Positions 1-7,786 of a stretch of 14,984 nt of DNA are shown piece after piece (the stretch's first letter is position 1; the number at the start of each line of letters is the position of its first letter). The position numbers and the translations under genes are program-made. The notes under the pieces are model-generated. The model ran no database searches. It was given only the letters and a program-made list of their open reading frames with translations, and had not been told where the DNA came from. The DNA is from JAQGMJ01 sp036271855 (GTDB lineage: Bacteria; Pseudomonadota; Gammaproteobacteria; Burkholderiales; JAEUOS01), in the NCBI GenBank assembly GCA_036271855.1, contig DATAZV010000463.1, forward strand, positions 1-14,984, read 5' to 3'.

Positions 1-2
1 GC

Positions 3-2117
3 CGCGTCGCCCATCCGGAGGAGGACGACCGCCAGGCGCTGCCGCCGGGTTACGGGCTTTACGAATACCGTATTGAGCGGGTGCTGGGCAGCGGCGGTTT
101 CGGCGTCACCTACCTGGCGCGCGACAGCATGCTGGGCCACCAGGTGGCGATCAAGGAATACCTGCCCAACGAGCTGGCCGCGCGCAACGGCGAAACCGGC
201 GCGATCTACCCGCGCAGCAAGCGCCATGGCGAGGAGTACGGCAACGGCCTGACCCGTTTCCTGCTCGAAGCGCGCACCCTGGCGAGCTTCCGCCACCACA
301 ACATCATCGGCGTGCACCGCTTTTTCGAGGCCAACAACACAGCCTACATGGTGATGGCCTATGAGCAGGGTGAAAGCCTCAACACCTGGCTATCGCGCCG
401 CCTGCTGCGTGGCGGCGGCACGCCGGTCGAGGCCTTGCTGGTGGCCATGTTCGTGCCCCTGCTGGAGGGCCTGGCCCTGGTGCACGAGGCCGGCTTCCTG
501 CATCGCGACATCAAGCCGGCCAACATCTACGTGCGCGATGGCGACGGCAGCCTGGTGCTGCTCGATTTCGGCGCCGCGCGCCAGGCCGGCGCCGGCGTTT
601 CCACCCAGGGGCTGACCAGCATCGTCACCCCCGGCTACGCGCCGTTCGAGCAATACCACGCCCATGGCCGGCAGGGGCCATGGTCCGATCTCTATGCCAT
701 CGGCGGCGTGCTCTACTGGTTCGTCACCGGGCGGCGGCCGGTGGAAGCGGCGGCGCGGGTGCATGACGACCCGCAGGAAAGCGCGGTGCGCGCCGGCGCC
801 GGGCGCTACGGCGAGGACTTTCTCGCCGCCGTCGACTGGGCGCTCGAAGTCGACGAGCGTACGCGCCCGCAGACGGTGGGCGAATTCCTGCCGGTCCTGA
901 CCGGCGCCATGCCGATATCGCGCGACGAGCTGGAGCCGGGTGGTCGTGACGATGCCGCAATCCGGATGCCGGATTCCACCACCGTTGCCGCACCCCTGCC
1001 GCAGACCGCGCGGATGGATCCGCAAGCCGCCGCGGTGGTGCTCGATGCCGAGCCCGCACTGGTGATGGGGGTGGAACAAAGCCTCGAAAGCACCAGCCGG
1101 CCCGGCATGCTGGCGCCCGATTCCGTCGGGCCCACCACCGTCACCAAGGCAGAGCAGGTGACGGTGATCGACCACGGCGGCGGCATGGACGCGCTGTACC
1201 GGATTCCGCGCTGGCGCAACTGGATCAAATGGGTGTGGCTGGGCGTGGCCCTGCTGCTGGCCGCCGCCGCCGGCATGTGGACCCTGTGGCACGGCGGCAT
1301 CGGCCCGCCCCTGAGCCTGGCGGTGCATCCGGGCGGGCTGCAGCAAAGCGCGGCCGAGACCCGCGAATCGCTTGCTTCGCTGGCGGAGCTTGCCGCCGTG
1401 CTGCAAAAAGCCACCGGCCGGCCAGTGGTTGCGCTGCCGCTGCACGATTTCGGCGCCGCGGCGGCCGACGGCGCCGGCACCCCCGATCTCTACCTTGCCA
1501 CCGTCGACCAGATGGGCAGCGCGCTGGAGCGCCTGCGCCTGACGCCGCTGGCGCGCTTTCGCGACTTCCGGGTCAATCTGCTGGTGCGCGGCGGCAGCAA
1601 CATCAAACGCATCGACCAGCTTAAGGGGCGCAGCATCGCCAGCTTCCCCGGCAGCTCGTCGCACGGCGCCATCATGATGTACTGGCTGGGCAGCAACGGA
1701 TTGAGGCCGCAGGACATCAGGCTGCGCATTTCGCGCAACCCGGAGGCGATGATCGACGCGCTGCTGTTCGGGCAGGTCGATGCCGTCGCCTTGCCGCAAT
1801 ACGGCGCCGACGAGGCGCTGCGGCGTTATGGCGAGAAACTGCAGGTCTTGAGCCGCAGCGAGCCCTATCCCGGCTACGTGCTGGCCGCCGGGCCGCGGGT
1901 CAGCCCGGAGCTGGCGCGGCAGATTACCGACACCCTGCTCGACATGCACGACACGCCGGCCGGCGCCGCCGCGCTCAAGGCGGTGCGCATCCGCCAGACC
2001 ACCGGCACCGCCCGCCTGGAGCGCATCAGCGCCGCCGACGTGGTCGGGGCCGCCGGGCGCATGGAACGGGCGCGGCGCCTGTTCCCGGCCTCTGCGGTGC
2101 CGCTGCAGCCGAATTGA
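3..2117 (+). CDS. Membrane Ser/Thr protein kinase fused to PhnD-type solute-binding domain (5' partial)
   Basis: The first half is a Hanks-type kinase. Counting from the first in-frame codon of the window, it has the glycine loop GSGGFG, Lys51 in VAIKEY, the catalytic loop HRDIKPAN (Asp169, Asn174), the DFG motif at 188-190, and APFEQY with SDLYAIG in the activation and F-helix region. All core catalytic residues are present. A variable linker of roughly 130 residues leads to a single transmembrane helix at about 407-430. The remaining ~270 residues resemble PhnD/phosphonate-type periplasmic binding proteins, with LVRGGSNIKRIDQLKGRSIA and SSSHGAIMMYWL. From this I infer a cytoplasmic kinase controlled by an extracytoplasmic ligand-binding domain; the ligand is unknown. 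There is no stop upstream in frame, and the GTG at 81 lies just before the glycine loop, so the true start is outside the window. The gene converges on mutM with 46 bases between stops, and no clear terminator is seen there. Confidence 0.88.
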   Translation, partial: RVAHPEEDDRQALPPGYGLYEYRIERVLGSGGFGVTYLARDSMLGHQVAIKEYLPNELAARNGETGAIYPRSKRHGEEYGNGLTRFLLEARTLASFRHHNIIGVHRFFEANNTAYMVMAYEQGESLNTWLSRRLLRGGGTPVEALLVAMFVPLLEGLALVHEAGFLHRDIKPANIYVRDGDGSLVLLDFGAARQAGAGVSTQGLTSIVTPGYAPFEQYHAHGRQGPWSDLYAIGGVLYWFVTGRRPVEAAARVHDDPQESAVRAGAGRYGEDFLAAVDWALEVDERTRPQTVGEFLPVLTGAMPISRDELEPGGRDDAAIRMPDSTTVAAPLPQTARMDPQAAAVVLDAEPALVMGVEQSLESTSRPGMLAPDSVGPTTVTKAEQVTVIDHGGGMDALYRIPRWRNWIKWVWLGVALLLAAAAGMWTLWHGGIGPPLSLAVHPGGLQQSAAETRESLASLAELAAVLQKATGRPVVALPLHDFGAAAADGAGTPDLYLATVDQMGSALERLRLTPLARFRDFRVNLLVRGGSNIKRIDQLKGRSIASFPGSSSHGAIMMYWLGSNGLRPQDIRLRISRNPEAMIDALLFGQVDAVALPQYGADEALRRYGEKLQVLSRSEPYPGYVLAAGPRVSPELARQITDTLLDMHDTPAGAAALKAVRIRQTTGTARLERISAADVVGAAGRMERARRLFPASAVPLQPN

Positions 2118-2163
2118 GTCGCGCCGTTCTTTCCGCCGCCGGCCCGGTTCGCGGGGATTTGGC

Positions 2164-3066
2164 CTAACGCTGGCAGGCCGGGCAGTAGAAAGTGGAGCGC
2201 TGCCCCTGCACCACCCGCCGGATCGGCGTGGCGCACACCTTGCAGGGCTCGCCGGCCCGGTCGTAGACGAAATAGTCGAGCTGGAAATAGCCGGCCTCGC
2301 CATTGCTGTGAAAATCGCGCAGGGTACTGCCGCCCTTGGCGATGGCGTCGGCCAGCACGTCGCGGATCTGCGGCACCAGCTTCTCGAAGCGCGCCAGGCT
2401 CAGGCGCCCGGCTGCCGTGGTGGGGCGGATGCGCGCCCGGAACAGCGACTCGCTGGCGTAGATGTTACCCACCCCGACGACGATGTCTCCCGCCAGCAGC
2501 ACCTGCTTGATACTCGCCTTGCGCCCGCGCGTGGCGCGGAACAGCAACCCGGCGGTAAAGGCCGGCGTCAGCGGTTCGACGCCGAGACCTGCCAGCAGGG
2601 GATGGCTCTCCGGCGGGCCATCGCCGGCCGGGTGCCAAAGCACCGCGCCGAAGCGCCGCGGGTCGTTCAGGCGCAGGGTGCGCTCGCCGGCGGTGAGGTC
2701 GAAATGCGCGTGCTTGCCCGGTGCCACGCCGGGCTCGACCATCGAAAGGGAGCCGGACATGCCCAGATGCAGGATCAGCCAGCCTTTTGCGGTGGCCGGT
2801 TGGGACGCTGTTACGGGAATGCCGGCCTTTGTTCTGCTTTTTCGGGCTTTTGCCGGCAAACCGGTGCCTGGGACGCACTCCAGCAGCAGGTATTTGCCGC
2901 GCCGGCCCACTTTGCGCACGGTCAGGCCGCGCAGGGTGTCGGCCAGGCCCGCGGGCACCGGCCAGCGCATCCCGTGGTGGCGCACCACCGTATTGGCTAT
3001 GGTGCGGCCCTCGAGATGCGGGGCGATGCCGCGCCTGGTTACTTCCACTTCCGGGAGTTCTGGCAT
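2164..3066 (-). CDS. mutM: Formamidopyrimidine-DNA glycosylase (Fpg/MutM)
   Basis: Base-excision repair enzyme that removes 8-oxoguanine and formamidopyrimidines and cuts the abasic site. The N-terminus is the family signature MPELPEVEV. Pro2 is the Schiff-base nucleophile and Glu3 is catalytic, which fixes the start at 3066 even though the frame stays open further upstream. Other family segments are LHLGMSGSL, NDPRRFGA, VVGVGNIYASESLF and a C-terminal zinc finger spaced C-x2-C-x16-C-x2-C. At 300 residues it is longer than the usual ~270. The excess is a basic, Ala/Lys-rich insertion at about residues 66-95, between the LLLE and GWLILHLGMSG strands. Its codons (AAA, CGA, AGA, ACA, GTA) are unlike the rest of the gene. 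No Shine-Dalgarno sequence is visible before the ATG. It is divergent from the TPR lipoprotein gene, with 169 bases between the starts. Confidence 0.97.
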   Translation of the reverse strand: MPELPEVEVTRRGIAPHLEGRTIANTVVRHHGMRWPVPAGLADTLRGLTVRKVGRRGKYLLLECVPGTGLPAKARKSRTKAGIPVTASQPATAKGWLILHLGMSGSLSMVEPGVAPGKHAHFDLTAGERTLRLNDPRRFGAVLWHPAGDGPPESHPLLAGLGVEPLTPAFTAGLLFRATRGRKASIKQVLLAGDIVVGVGNIYASESLFRARIRPTTAAGRLSLARFEKLVPQIRDVLADAIAKGGSTLRDFHSNGEAGYFQLDYFVYDRAGEPCKVCATPIRRVVQGQRSTFYCPACQR

Positions 3067-3223
3067 TGGCGTACTATGACGTTGGTTTGGCCGGGAAATT
3101 GCGGCGTCGATGGCATTGAAGATGGTGCGGGCCGCAACGCAATCAAGGCGGGAAACCCTGGCAGAGCGCGGTGCGCCCAACCGGCGGACTATACCGAAAG
3201 CCGGTTCAGGCCTACGAAACAAC

Positions 3224-3229
3224 AGGAAA
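3224..3229 (+). promoter_or_regulatory. Ribosome binding site for the TPR lipoprotein gene
   Basis: AGGAAA lies about seven bases upstream of a TTG codon at 3236. It is the reason to prefer that TTG over the in-frame ATG at 3110. Starting at the TTG also gives a clean lipoprotein signal peptide directly at the N-terminus. Confidence 0.55.
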
Positions 3230-3235
3230 AGTCTC

Positions 3236-4984
3236 TTGAACAAGTCCCTTTATGCATTGCTGCCGGCCGTGGTGCTGGCTGCCTGCGCGCAAGCGCCCAA
3301 CCGGCCGGGGTCGGTAGCCGCCGTTTCTTCGGACCCGCCGCCGCCCGCGGCCCGCGCGGCCCGCACCCCTGCAGCGCCCGAAGCGCCGCTGCCCAAGGTC
3401 GATCTGACCCCGGAGATGCTGTATGACTTGATGGCGGCGGAAATCGCCAACCAGCGCGGTGCCTCCAGCGTCGCTTATGCGAAGTTCATCGAACTGGCCG
3501 AGCGCACCCGCGACCCGCGCCTGGCGCGCCGCGCCGCCGAGATCGCCGCCGAAGACCGCGACGACGAAAAAGCCCTGCGCGCCCTCAAGCTGTGGGTGCA
3601 GACCGACCCGTCCAACGCCGAAGCGCGCCTGAACCTGGCGCGCCTGCTGCTGGCCACCGGCCATGGCGACGAAGCCGGGCCGCATCTGGAAAAGCTGCTC
3701 GCCGGCGGCGAAGTCAGCGTCACCGACGTGTTTTCGCAAATCAACCGCCTGCTTTCGCGCGACCCCGACCGCAAGGCAACGCTGATCACCATCCAGCGCC
3801 TGGCCGCCAAGTACCCAGGCGTGCCCGAAGCGCGCCTGGCGGTGGCCCGTGCCGCCGCCGCCGCCGGCGAGGACGGCCTGGCCATCAGCGAAGCGCGCGC
3901 CGCCGCCAGCCTGAAGCCCGACTGGGAGTTGCCGGTGCTGATGTCCTCGGCGCTGCTGGCCAAGCGTTCGGCCGCGGAAGCCAGCCTGGAGCTGAAAAAA
4001 TTCATCGACGCCAATCCGAAGTCGCTGGAAGCGCGCCTGGCCTATGCACGTTCGCTTTACGCCGAGAAAAAGTATCCGGAGGCGACCGCCGAGTTTCACG
4101 CCATCGAGCGCAGTTCGCCCGACAATCCCGACGTCCTGTTCCCGCTGGCCTTGCTGGCGCTCGACGCCAAGGACTACGGCAACGCCGAGACTTATCTGAA
4201 AAAGCTGCTCGACACCGACGTGCGCGACCGCAACCCGGTATTCCTGTATCTCGGCCAGGCCGCCGAGGAGCAGAAGAAATACGCCCAGGCGCGCCAGTGG
4301 TGGGGGCAGATCGGCCGCGGCGAGCAGTATTTTCCGGCGCAGGCGCGGATCGCCGAGTCCTTTGCCAAGGAAGGCAAGATGGACGAGGCGCGCACCTTCC
4401 TGCATGGCGTGGCCACCACCAACAACCAGCAGCGCGTGCAGATGGTGCTGGCGGAGGCGCAGATCCTGCGCGAGGCGAACCTCAATCGCGAGGCCTTCGA
4501 TCTGCTGGAAAAAAACCTGGAAAAGCTGCCCAACAACCCGGACCTGCTCTACGAATCGGCGATGACCGCGGAAAAGCTTTCCAAGCTCGACGTGCAGGAA
4601 ACGCAACTGAAAAAACTGATCCAGTTGAAGCCCGACTACGCCCATGCCTACAACGCGCTCGGTTATTCGCTGGCGGACCGCAACGAGCGCCTGGGCGAGG
4701 CGCGCGACCTGATCGAAAAGGCGCTGAAAATCGCCCCGGACGACGCCGCCATCATCGACAGCATGGGCTGGGTGCTGTACCGCCTGGGCGACATGAAGCG
4801 GGCCATTGACCTGTTGCAGCGCGCCTATGAGGCGCGCCCGGATCCCGAAATCGCCGCCCACCTGGGCGAGGTGTTGTGGCAGAGCAACCGCAAACCGGAA
4901 GCGCAGCGCGTCTGGCGCGAAGCCCGGGCCAAGGCCCCGGCCGATGAAATCCTGCTCACCACGATGAAGCGTTTCAAGCAGTAA
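3236..4984 (+). CDS. TPR-repeat lipoprotein upstream of lolB
   Basis: Predicted 582-residue lipoprotein. The TTG start gives a short basic N-region (NKS), a hydrophobic core and the lipobox LAAC with Cys17 as the lipidated residue. A Pro/Ala-rich linker follows to about residue 60, then tandem tetratricopeptide repeats over most of the remainder. The clearest repeats are near the C-terminus (AYNALGYSLADRNERLGEAR, then DSMGWVLYRLGDMKRAIDLL). TPR arrays are protein-binding scaffolds; the partner is unknown. A TPR protein in this position next to lolB is known in other proteobacteria (the PA4667-type gene of Pseudomonas), which suggests an envelope role, but this is inference. Only seven bases separate its stop from lolB, so the two are almost certainly co-transcribed. 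The ATG at 3110 would bury the signal peptide behind ~42 basic residues and is less likely. Confidence 0.9.
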   Translation: MNKSLYALLPAVVLAACAQAPNRPGSVAAVSSDPPPPAARAARTPAAPEAPLPKVDLTPEMLYDLMAAEIANQRGASSVAYAKFIELAERTRDPRLARRAAEIAAEDRDDEKALRALKLWVQTDPSNAEARLNLARLLLATGHGDEAGPHLEKLLAGGEVSVTDVFSQINRLLSRDPDRKATLITIQRLAAKYPGVPEARLAVARAAAAAGEDGLAISEARAAASLKPDWELPVLMSSALLAKRSAAEASLELKKFIDANPKSLEARLAYARSLYAEKKYPEATAEFHAIERSSPDNPDVLFPLALLALDAKDYGNAETYLKKLLDTDVRDRNPVFLYLGQAAEEQKKYAQARQWWGQIGRGEQYFPAQARIAESFAKEGKMDEARTFLHGVATTNNQQRVQMVLAEAQILREANLNREAFDLLEKNLEKLPNNPDLLYESAMTAEKLSKLDVQETQLKKLIQLKPDYAHAYNALGYSLADRNERLGEARDLIEKALKIAPDDAAIIDSMGWVLYRLGDMKRAIDLLQRAYEARPDPEIAAHLGEVLWQSNRKPEAQRVWREARAKAPADEILLTTMKRFKQ

Positions 4985-4991
4985 GGGTAGC

Positions 4992-5570
4992 GTGAGGCGC
5001 TTCGCGGGATGGCTGCTGACGGCCTTGCTGGCCGGCCTCGCCGGCTGCGCCGGGCCGGGGCCGGTGTCGGCACCGGTCAAGGATGTGCCATTGACGGCGG
5101 CGAATGCCGAAAGCTTCGCGCTGGAGGGCCGCCTGTCGGTGCACTACGGCGATGACAGCCTCTCCGGCAAGTTTTCCTGGACCCACGCGCCGGAGCAGGA
5201 CGAGGTGAACCTCGCCAGCCCGCTGGGCAACCAGATCGCGCAAATCGTCCGCGACCGGGCCGGCGTCACCCTGACCAACAGCAACAAGCAGCAGTTCCAC
5301 GCGCGCGACGTCGAAACCCTGACCGAAACCCGGCTCGGCTGGCGCATGCCGCTGGCCGGCCTGATCGACTGGGTACGCGGCCGCCCCCAAGGCGCCACGG
5401 CCGCCGTGCAGCGCGATGCCGCCGGGCGGCCGGCCAGCATCAAGGAAGACGGCTGGGTGGTCGAACTCAGCTATGACGGCGAGGCCCGGCAGCCGCAGCG
5501 CCTGTTCCTCAACTACACCCGCGCCGAAAAGCCGCTCGACATCCGCATCGCCATCGATACCCGCGGTTAG
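4992..5570 (+). CDS. lolB: Outer-membrane lipoprotein insertion protein LolB
   Basis: LolB receives lipoproteins from the periplasmic carrier LolA and inserts them into the inner leaflet of the outer membrane. The 192-residue product is close to the usual ~200. It starts with GTG and has a signal peptide ending in the lipobox LAGC, with Cys19 as the lipidation site. The mature part contains the family-like segment GKFSWTHAPEQDEVNLASPL followed by GNQIAQI. The preceding TAAGGG, which overlaps the TPR gene stop, serves as its ribosome binding site. Placement between the TPR lipoprotein gene and ispE matches the conserved lolB-ispE pair of beta- and gammaproteobacteria, which raises confidence because LolB sequences themselves diverge widely. 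Confidence 0.92.
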   Translation: MRRFAGWLLTALLAGLAGCAGPGPVSAPVKDVPLTAANAESFALEGRLSVHYGDDSLSGKFSWTHAPEQDEVNLASPLGNQIAQIVRDRAGVTLTNSNKQQFHARDVETLTETRLGWRMPLAGLIDWVRGRPQGATAAVQRDAAGRPASIKEDGWVVELSYDGEARQPQRLFLNYTRAEKPLDIRIAIDTRG

Positions 5571-5590
5571 CCCGGGTTGGCCCGGGTTGG
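5571..5590 (+). repeat. Two perfect 10-base tandem copies
   Basis: CCCGGGTTGG occurs twice in direct succession, immediately after the lolB stop codon. It looks like a small slippage duplication in the 93-base lolB-ispE spacer. No function is evident. Confidence 0.9.
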
Positions 5591-5663
5591 CCTCCCTCGG
5601 GCGGCCGCGGCGCGAAATGGTTTATCGTGGCGCCCTTGCCGCTCCGGCTCGCGCCAGCCTTTC

Positions 5664-6530
5664 GTGAACACCTTTTTCGCCCCCGCCAAGCTCAACCTGT
5701 TCCTGCACGTCGTCGGCCGGCGTCCCGACGGCTATCACCTGCTGGAAAGCGTGTTCCAGTTGCTCGATTTCGGCGATACGCTGGAAATAAGCATGCGCGC
5801 CGACGGCGCCATCCGCCGCGTCGGCGAGGTGGCCGGCGTGGCCGAGGACGACGACCTGGCGATCCGTGCCGCCCGCGCCTTGCAGGCCGCCGGCGGCACC
5901 CCGCAGGGCGCCGACATCGCGGTGCGCAAGCGCATTCCCATGGGCGGCGGGCTGGGCGGCGGGTCGAGTGACGCCGCCAGCGTGCTGCTGGCCCTGAACC
6001 ACCTCTGGGGACTGCGCTGCGCGCGGGCGCAACTGGCGGCGATCGGGCTGAAACTGGGCGCCGACGTGCCGTTTTTTATCCACGGCGAGAATGCCTTTGC
6101 CGCCGGCATCGGCGAGCAGCTGACCACGGTCGATTTGCCGCAGCGCTGGTTCGTGGTCCTCAAACCCCCGGTGGCGATCCCCACCGTGGAGATTTTCCGT
6201 GACCCGAATTTGACCCGGGACACGAAATCTGTCAAAATATTGGACTTTCCTGCCGGTGGATGGTCGTTCCCGCAAACCCGCTTTGCCAACGACTTGCAGC
6301 CGGTGGCGCTCGCCAGATATCCGGCGGTCGCGCGGACGCTGGAATGGCTGGCCCGGCATGATGGCCAGGCCACTATGACGGCGAGGATGACCGGTTCCGG
6401 CGCCTGCGTTTTCGCGGCTTTCGGGTCGGAGTCCGAAGCGCGCGGCATCCTGGAAGCGCGGCCGCGGGAAATCGAAGGTTTTGTCGCGCGCAGCCTGGCG
6501 CGGCATCCCCTGGCCGGCCTGGCGGATTGA
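5664..6530 (+). CDS. ispE: 4-diphosphocytidyl-2-C-methyl-D-erythritol kinase (IspE)
   Basis: ATP-dependent GHMP-family kinase that phosphorylates CDP-methylerythritol in the MEP route to isoprenoid precursors. The 288-residue length is close to the E. coli enzyme. Visible features are the N-terminal PAKLNLFLHV with the active-site Lys9, RPDGYHLL, the glycine-rich ATP loop PMGGGLGGGSSDAAS at 92-106, GADVPFF with the probable catalytic Asp134, and the C-terminal GHMP motif MTGSGACVFAAF. The GTG at 5664 is chosen because the conserved N-terminus begins there. The frame stays open upstream, but the extra residues look like spacer and no good start or ribosome binding site supports them. No clear Shine-Dalgarno precedes the GTG either. 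The gene is followed by tRNA-Gln and prs, as in the conserved ispE-prs cluster. Confidence 0.96.
   Translation: MNTFFAPAKLNLFLHVVGRRPDGYHLLESVFQLLDFGDTLEISMRADGAIRRVGEVAGVAEDDDLAIRAARALQAAGGTPQGADIAVRKRIPMGGGLGGGSSDAASVLLALNHLWGLRCARAQLAAIGLKLGADVPFFIHGENAFAAGIGEQLTTVDLPQRWFVVLKPPVAIPTVEIFRDPNLTRDTKSVKILDFPAGGWSFPQTRFANDLQPVALARYPAVARTLEWLARHDGQATMTARMTGSGACVFAAFGSESEARGILEARPREIEGFVARSLARHPLAGLAD
6210..6238 (+). promoter_or_regulatory. Possible sigma-70 promoter inside ispE
   Basis: TTGACC at 6210-6215, a 17-base spacer and CAAAAT at 6233-6238 form a fair sigma-70-like match within an unusually AT-rich patch of ispE. It points toward tRNA-Gln and prs, with a start expected near 6245. It also encodes ordinary IspE residues (LTRDTKSVKILDF), so the match could be chance. 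Confidence 0.3.
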
Positions 6531-6643
6531 GTCAGCGGCGGGCGGGAAGCAGCAAAGCTGTATGTTGTAAAGCGGCGGCAGCAGCGCCGTGCATCAAGCG
6601 TCAGGCCGTGAGGCCTCGCGTGCAGCAGAGCAGGACCCACCGT

Positions 6644-6720
6644 TGGGGAGTCGCCAAGTTGGTTAAGGCACCGGATTTTGATTCCGGCATTCGAAGGTTC
6701 GAATCCTTCTTCCCCAGCCA
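6644..6720 (+). tRNA. tRNA-Gln (anticodon UUG)
   Basis: A complete 77-base cloverleaf including an encoded CCA end. The acceptor TGGGGAG pairs with TTCCCCA (one G-U). The D stem is GCC/GGC. The anticodon stem CCGGA/TCCGG encloses the 7-base loop TTTTGAT, with TTG at positions 34-36 reading CAA glutamine codons. The T arm is GAAGG-TTCGAAT-CCTTC. It sits 113 bases after ispE and 43 bases before prs and is probably co-transcribed with them, so processing would release it from a longer RNA. A tRNA-Gln at this place is typical of the ispE-prs locus in related bacteria. Confidence 0.97.
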
Positions 6721-6763
6721 ATCCCTTTTAACCGTCTTCCCTTAGCGCCTCCGCGTTCCCGTC

Positions 6764-7714
6764 ATGTCCAACGCGAATTTGATGATCGTGACCGGTAACG
6801 CCAATCCTTTGCTCGCGAAGGAGGTGGCGCGCCGCCTGGCCATTCCGCTGGGGCGGATTTCGGTCGGGCGCTTCTCGGACGGCGAAGTCAGCGTCGAAGT
6901 GCTGGAGAACGTGCGCGGCAAGGATGTGTTCATCCTGCAGTCCACCTCCGCGCCGACCAACGACAACCTGATGGAAATCATGGTGATGGCCGATGCGCTG
7001 AAGCGTTCTTCAGCAGCGCGCATCACCGCCGCGATTCCGTATTTCGGCTATGCCCGGCAGGACCGCCGGCCGCGCTCGGCGCGCGTTGCCATCTCCGCCA
7101 AGGTGGTGGCCAACATGCTGGAGTCCGTCGGCGTCACCCGCGTACTGACGATGGACCTGCATGCCGACCAGATCCAGGGCTTTTTCAACATCCCGGTGGA
7201 CAACATCTACGCCGCGCCGATTCTGCTAGGCGATGTGTGGCGCCACAACTACGAGAACCTGATCGTGGTATCGCCCGACGTCGGCGGCGTGGTGCGTGCC
7301 CGCGCCCTGGCCAAGCGGCTGGAGAGCGACCTGGCGATCATCGACAAGCGCCGGCCGAAGGCGAACGTCTCGGAAGTGATGAACATCATCGGCGAGGTCG
7401 AAGGCCGCACCTGCGTCATCATGGACGACATGGTCGACACCGCCGGCACCTTGTGCAAGGCCGCCGAAGTGCTCAAGGAGCGCGGCGCCAAGCGCGTGCT
7501 GGCCTACTGTACCCACCCGGTGCTGTCCGGCCCCGCGGTGCAAAGAATCACGACGTCGGAACTCGACGAACTGGTCGTGACCGACACCATCGCACTGCGC
7601 GACGACGCGCGCGCGTGCAGCAAGATCCGGCAGCTCTCGGTGGCCGAACTCCTGGCGGAAACCATCCGCCGGATCAATTCCGAGGATTCGGTGAGCAGCC
7701 TGTTCATCGAATAG
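6764..7714 (+). CDS. prs: Ribose-phosphate pyrophosphokinase (PRPP synthetase)
   Basis: Transfers pyrophosphate from ATP to ribose-5-phosphate, giving PRPP for nucleotide, histidine, tryptophan and NAD synthesis. The 316-residue class I enzyme is nearly the E. coli length. Key segments are the N-terminal MIVTGNANPLLAKEVA, the FSDGEVSVE loop, AAIPYFGYARQDRRPRSARV (ATP and flexible loop region), MDLHADQIQGFF, and the PRPP-binding loop DDMVDTAGT beginning at Asp221. All lie where expected for an active enzyme. The ATG at 6764 matches the family N-terminus, but no Shine-Dalgarno sequence is visible in the 43 bases after the tRNA. It is co-oriented with tRNA-Gln and rplY. Confidence 0.98.
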   Translation: MSNANLMIVTGNANPLLAKEVARRLAIPLGRISVGRFSDGEVSVEVLENVRGKDVFILQSTSAPTNDNLMEIMVMADALKRSSAARITAAIPYFGYARQDRRPRSARVAISAKVVANMLESVGVTRVLTMDLHADQIQGFFNIPVDNIYAAPILLGDVWRHNYENLIVVSPDVGGVVRARALAKRLESDLAIIDKRRPKANVSEVMNIIGEVEGRTCVIMDDMVDTAGTLCKAAEVLKERGAKRVLAYCTHPVLSGPAVQRITTSELDELVVTDTIALRDDARACSKIRQLSVAELLAETIRRINSEDSVSSLFIE

Positions 7715-7786
7715 TTACGAAACCCTAGTACGTAAACCCCCGTGTAGTCTCTGGTCGCGGAGCGCGCGGTTAAACGGAGTATCAAT

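Noticed and set aside
81..83. GTG as the kinase start
   Set aside because: It falls directly before the glycine-rich loop and the frame is open to the window edge with kinase-like residues (LYEYRIERVLG) upstream.
390..2303. Long minus-strand open frame across the kinase gene
   Set aside because: It is antisense to a gene with clear kinase and binding-protein motifs and its translation (His/Gln/Arg/Gly-rich, no motifs) is typical of shadows in GC-rich DNA.
3181..3204. CCGGC/GCCGG dyad around a TATACC box before the TPR gene
   Set aside because: The 5-base arms are common in this GC-rich DNA and there is no matching -35 element at the right distance.
3067..3243. N-terminal extension of MutM
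   Set aside because: Pro2 must be the free N-terminal residue after Met removal for catalysis, so the protein has to start at MPELPEVE.
3212..5080. 622-residue minus-strand open frame over the TPR gene
   Set aside because: Antisense shadow: no domain motif, and it runs across the mutually supported TPR lipoprotein and lolB start.
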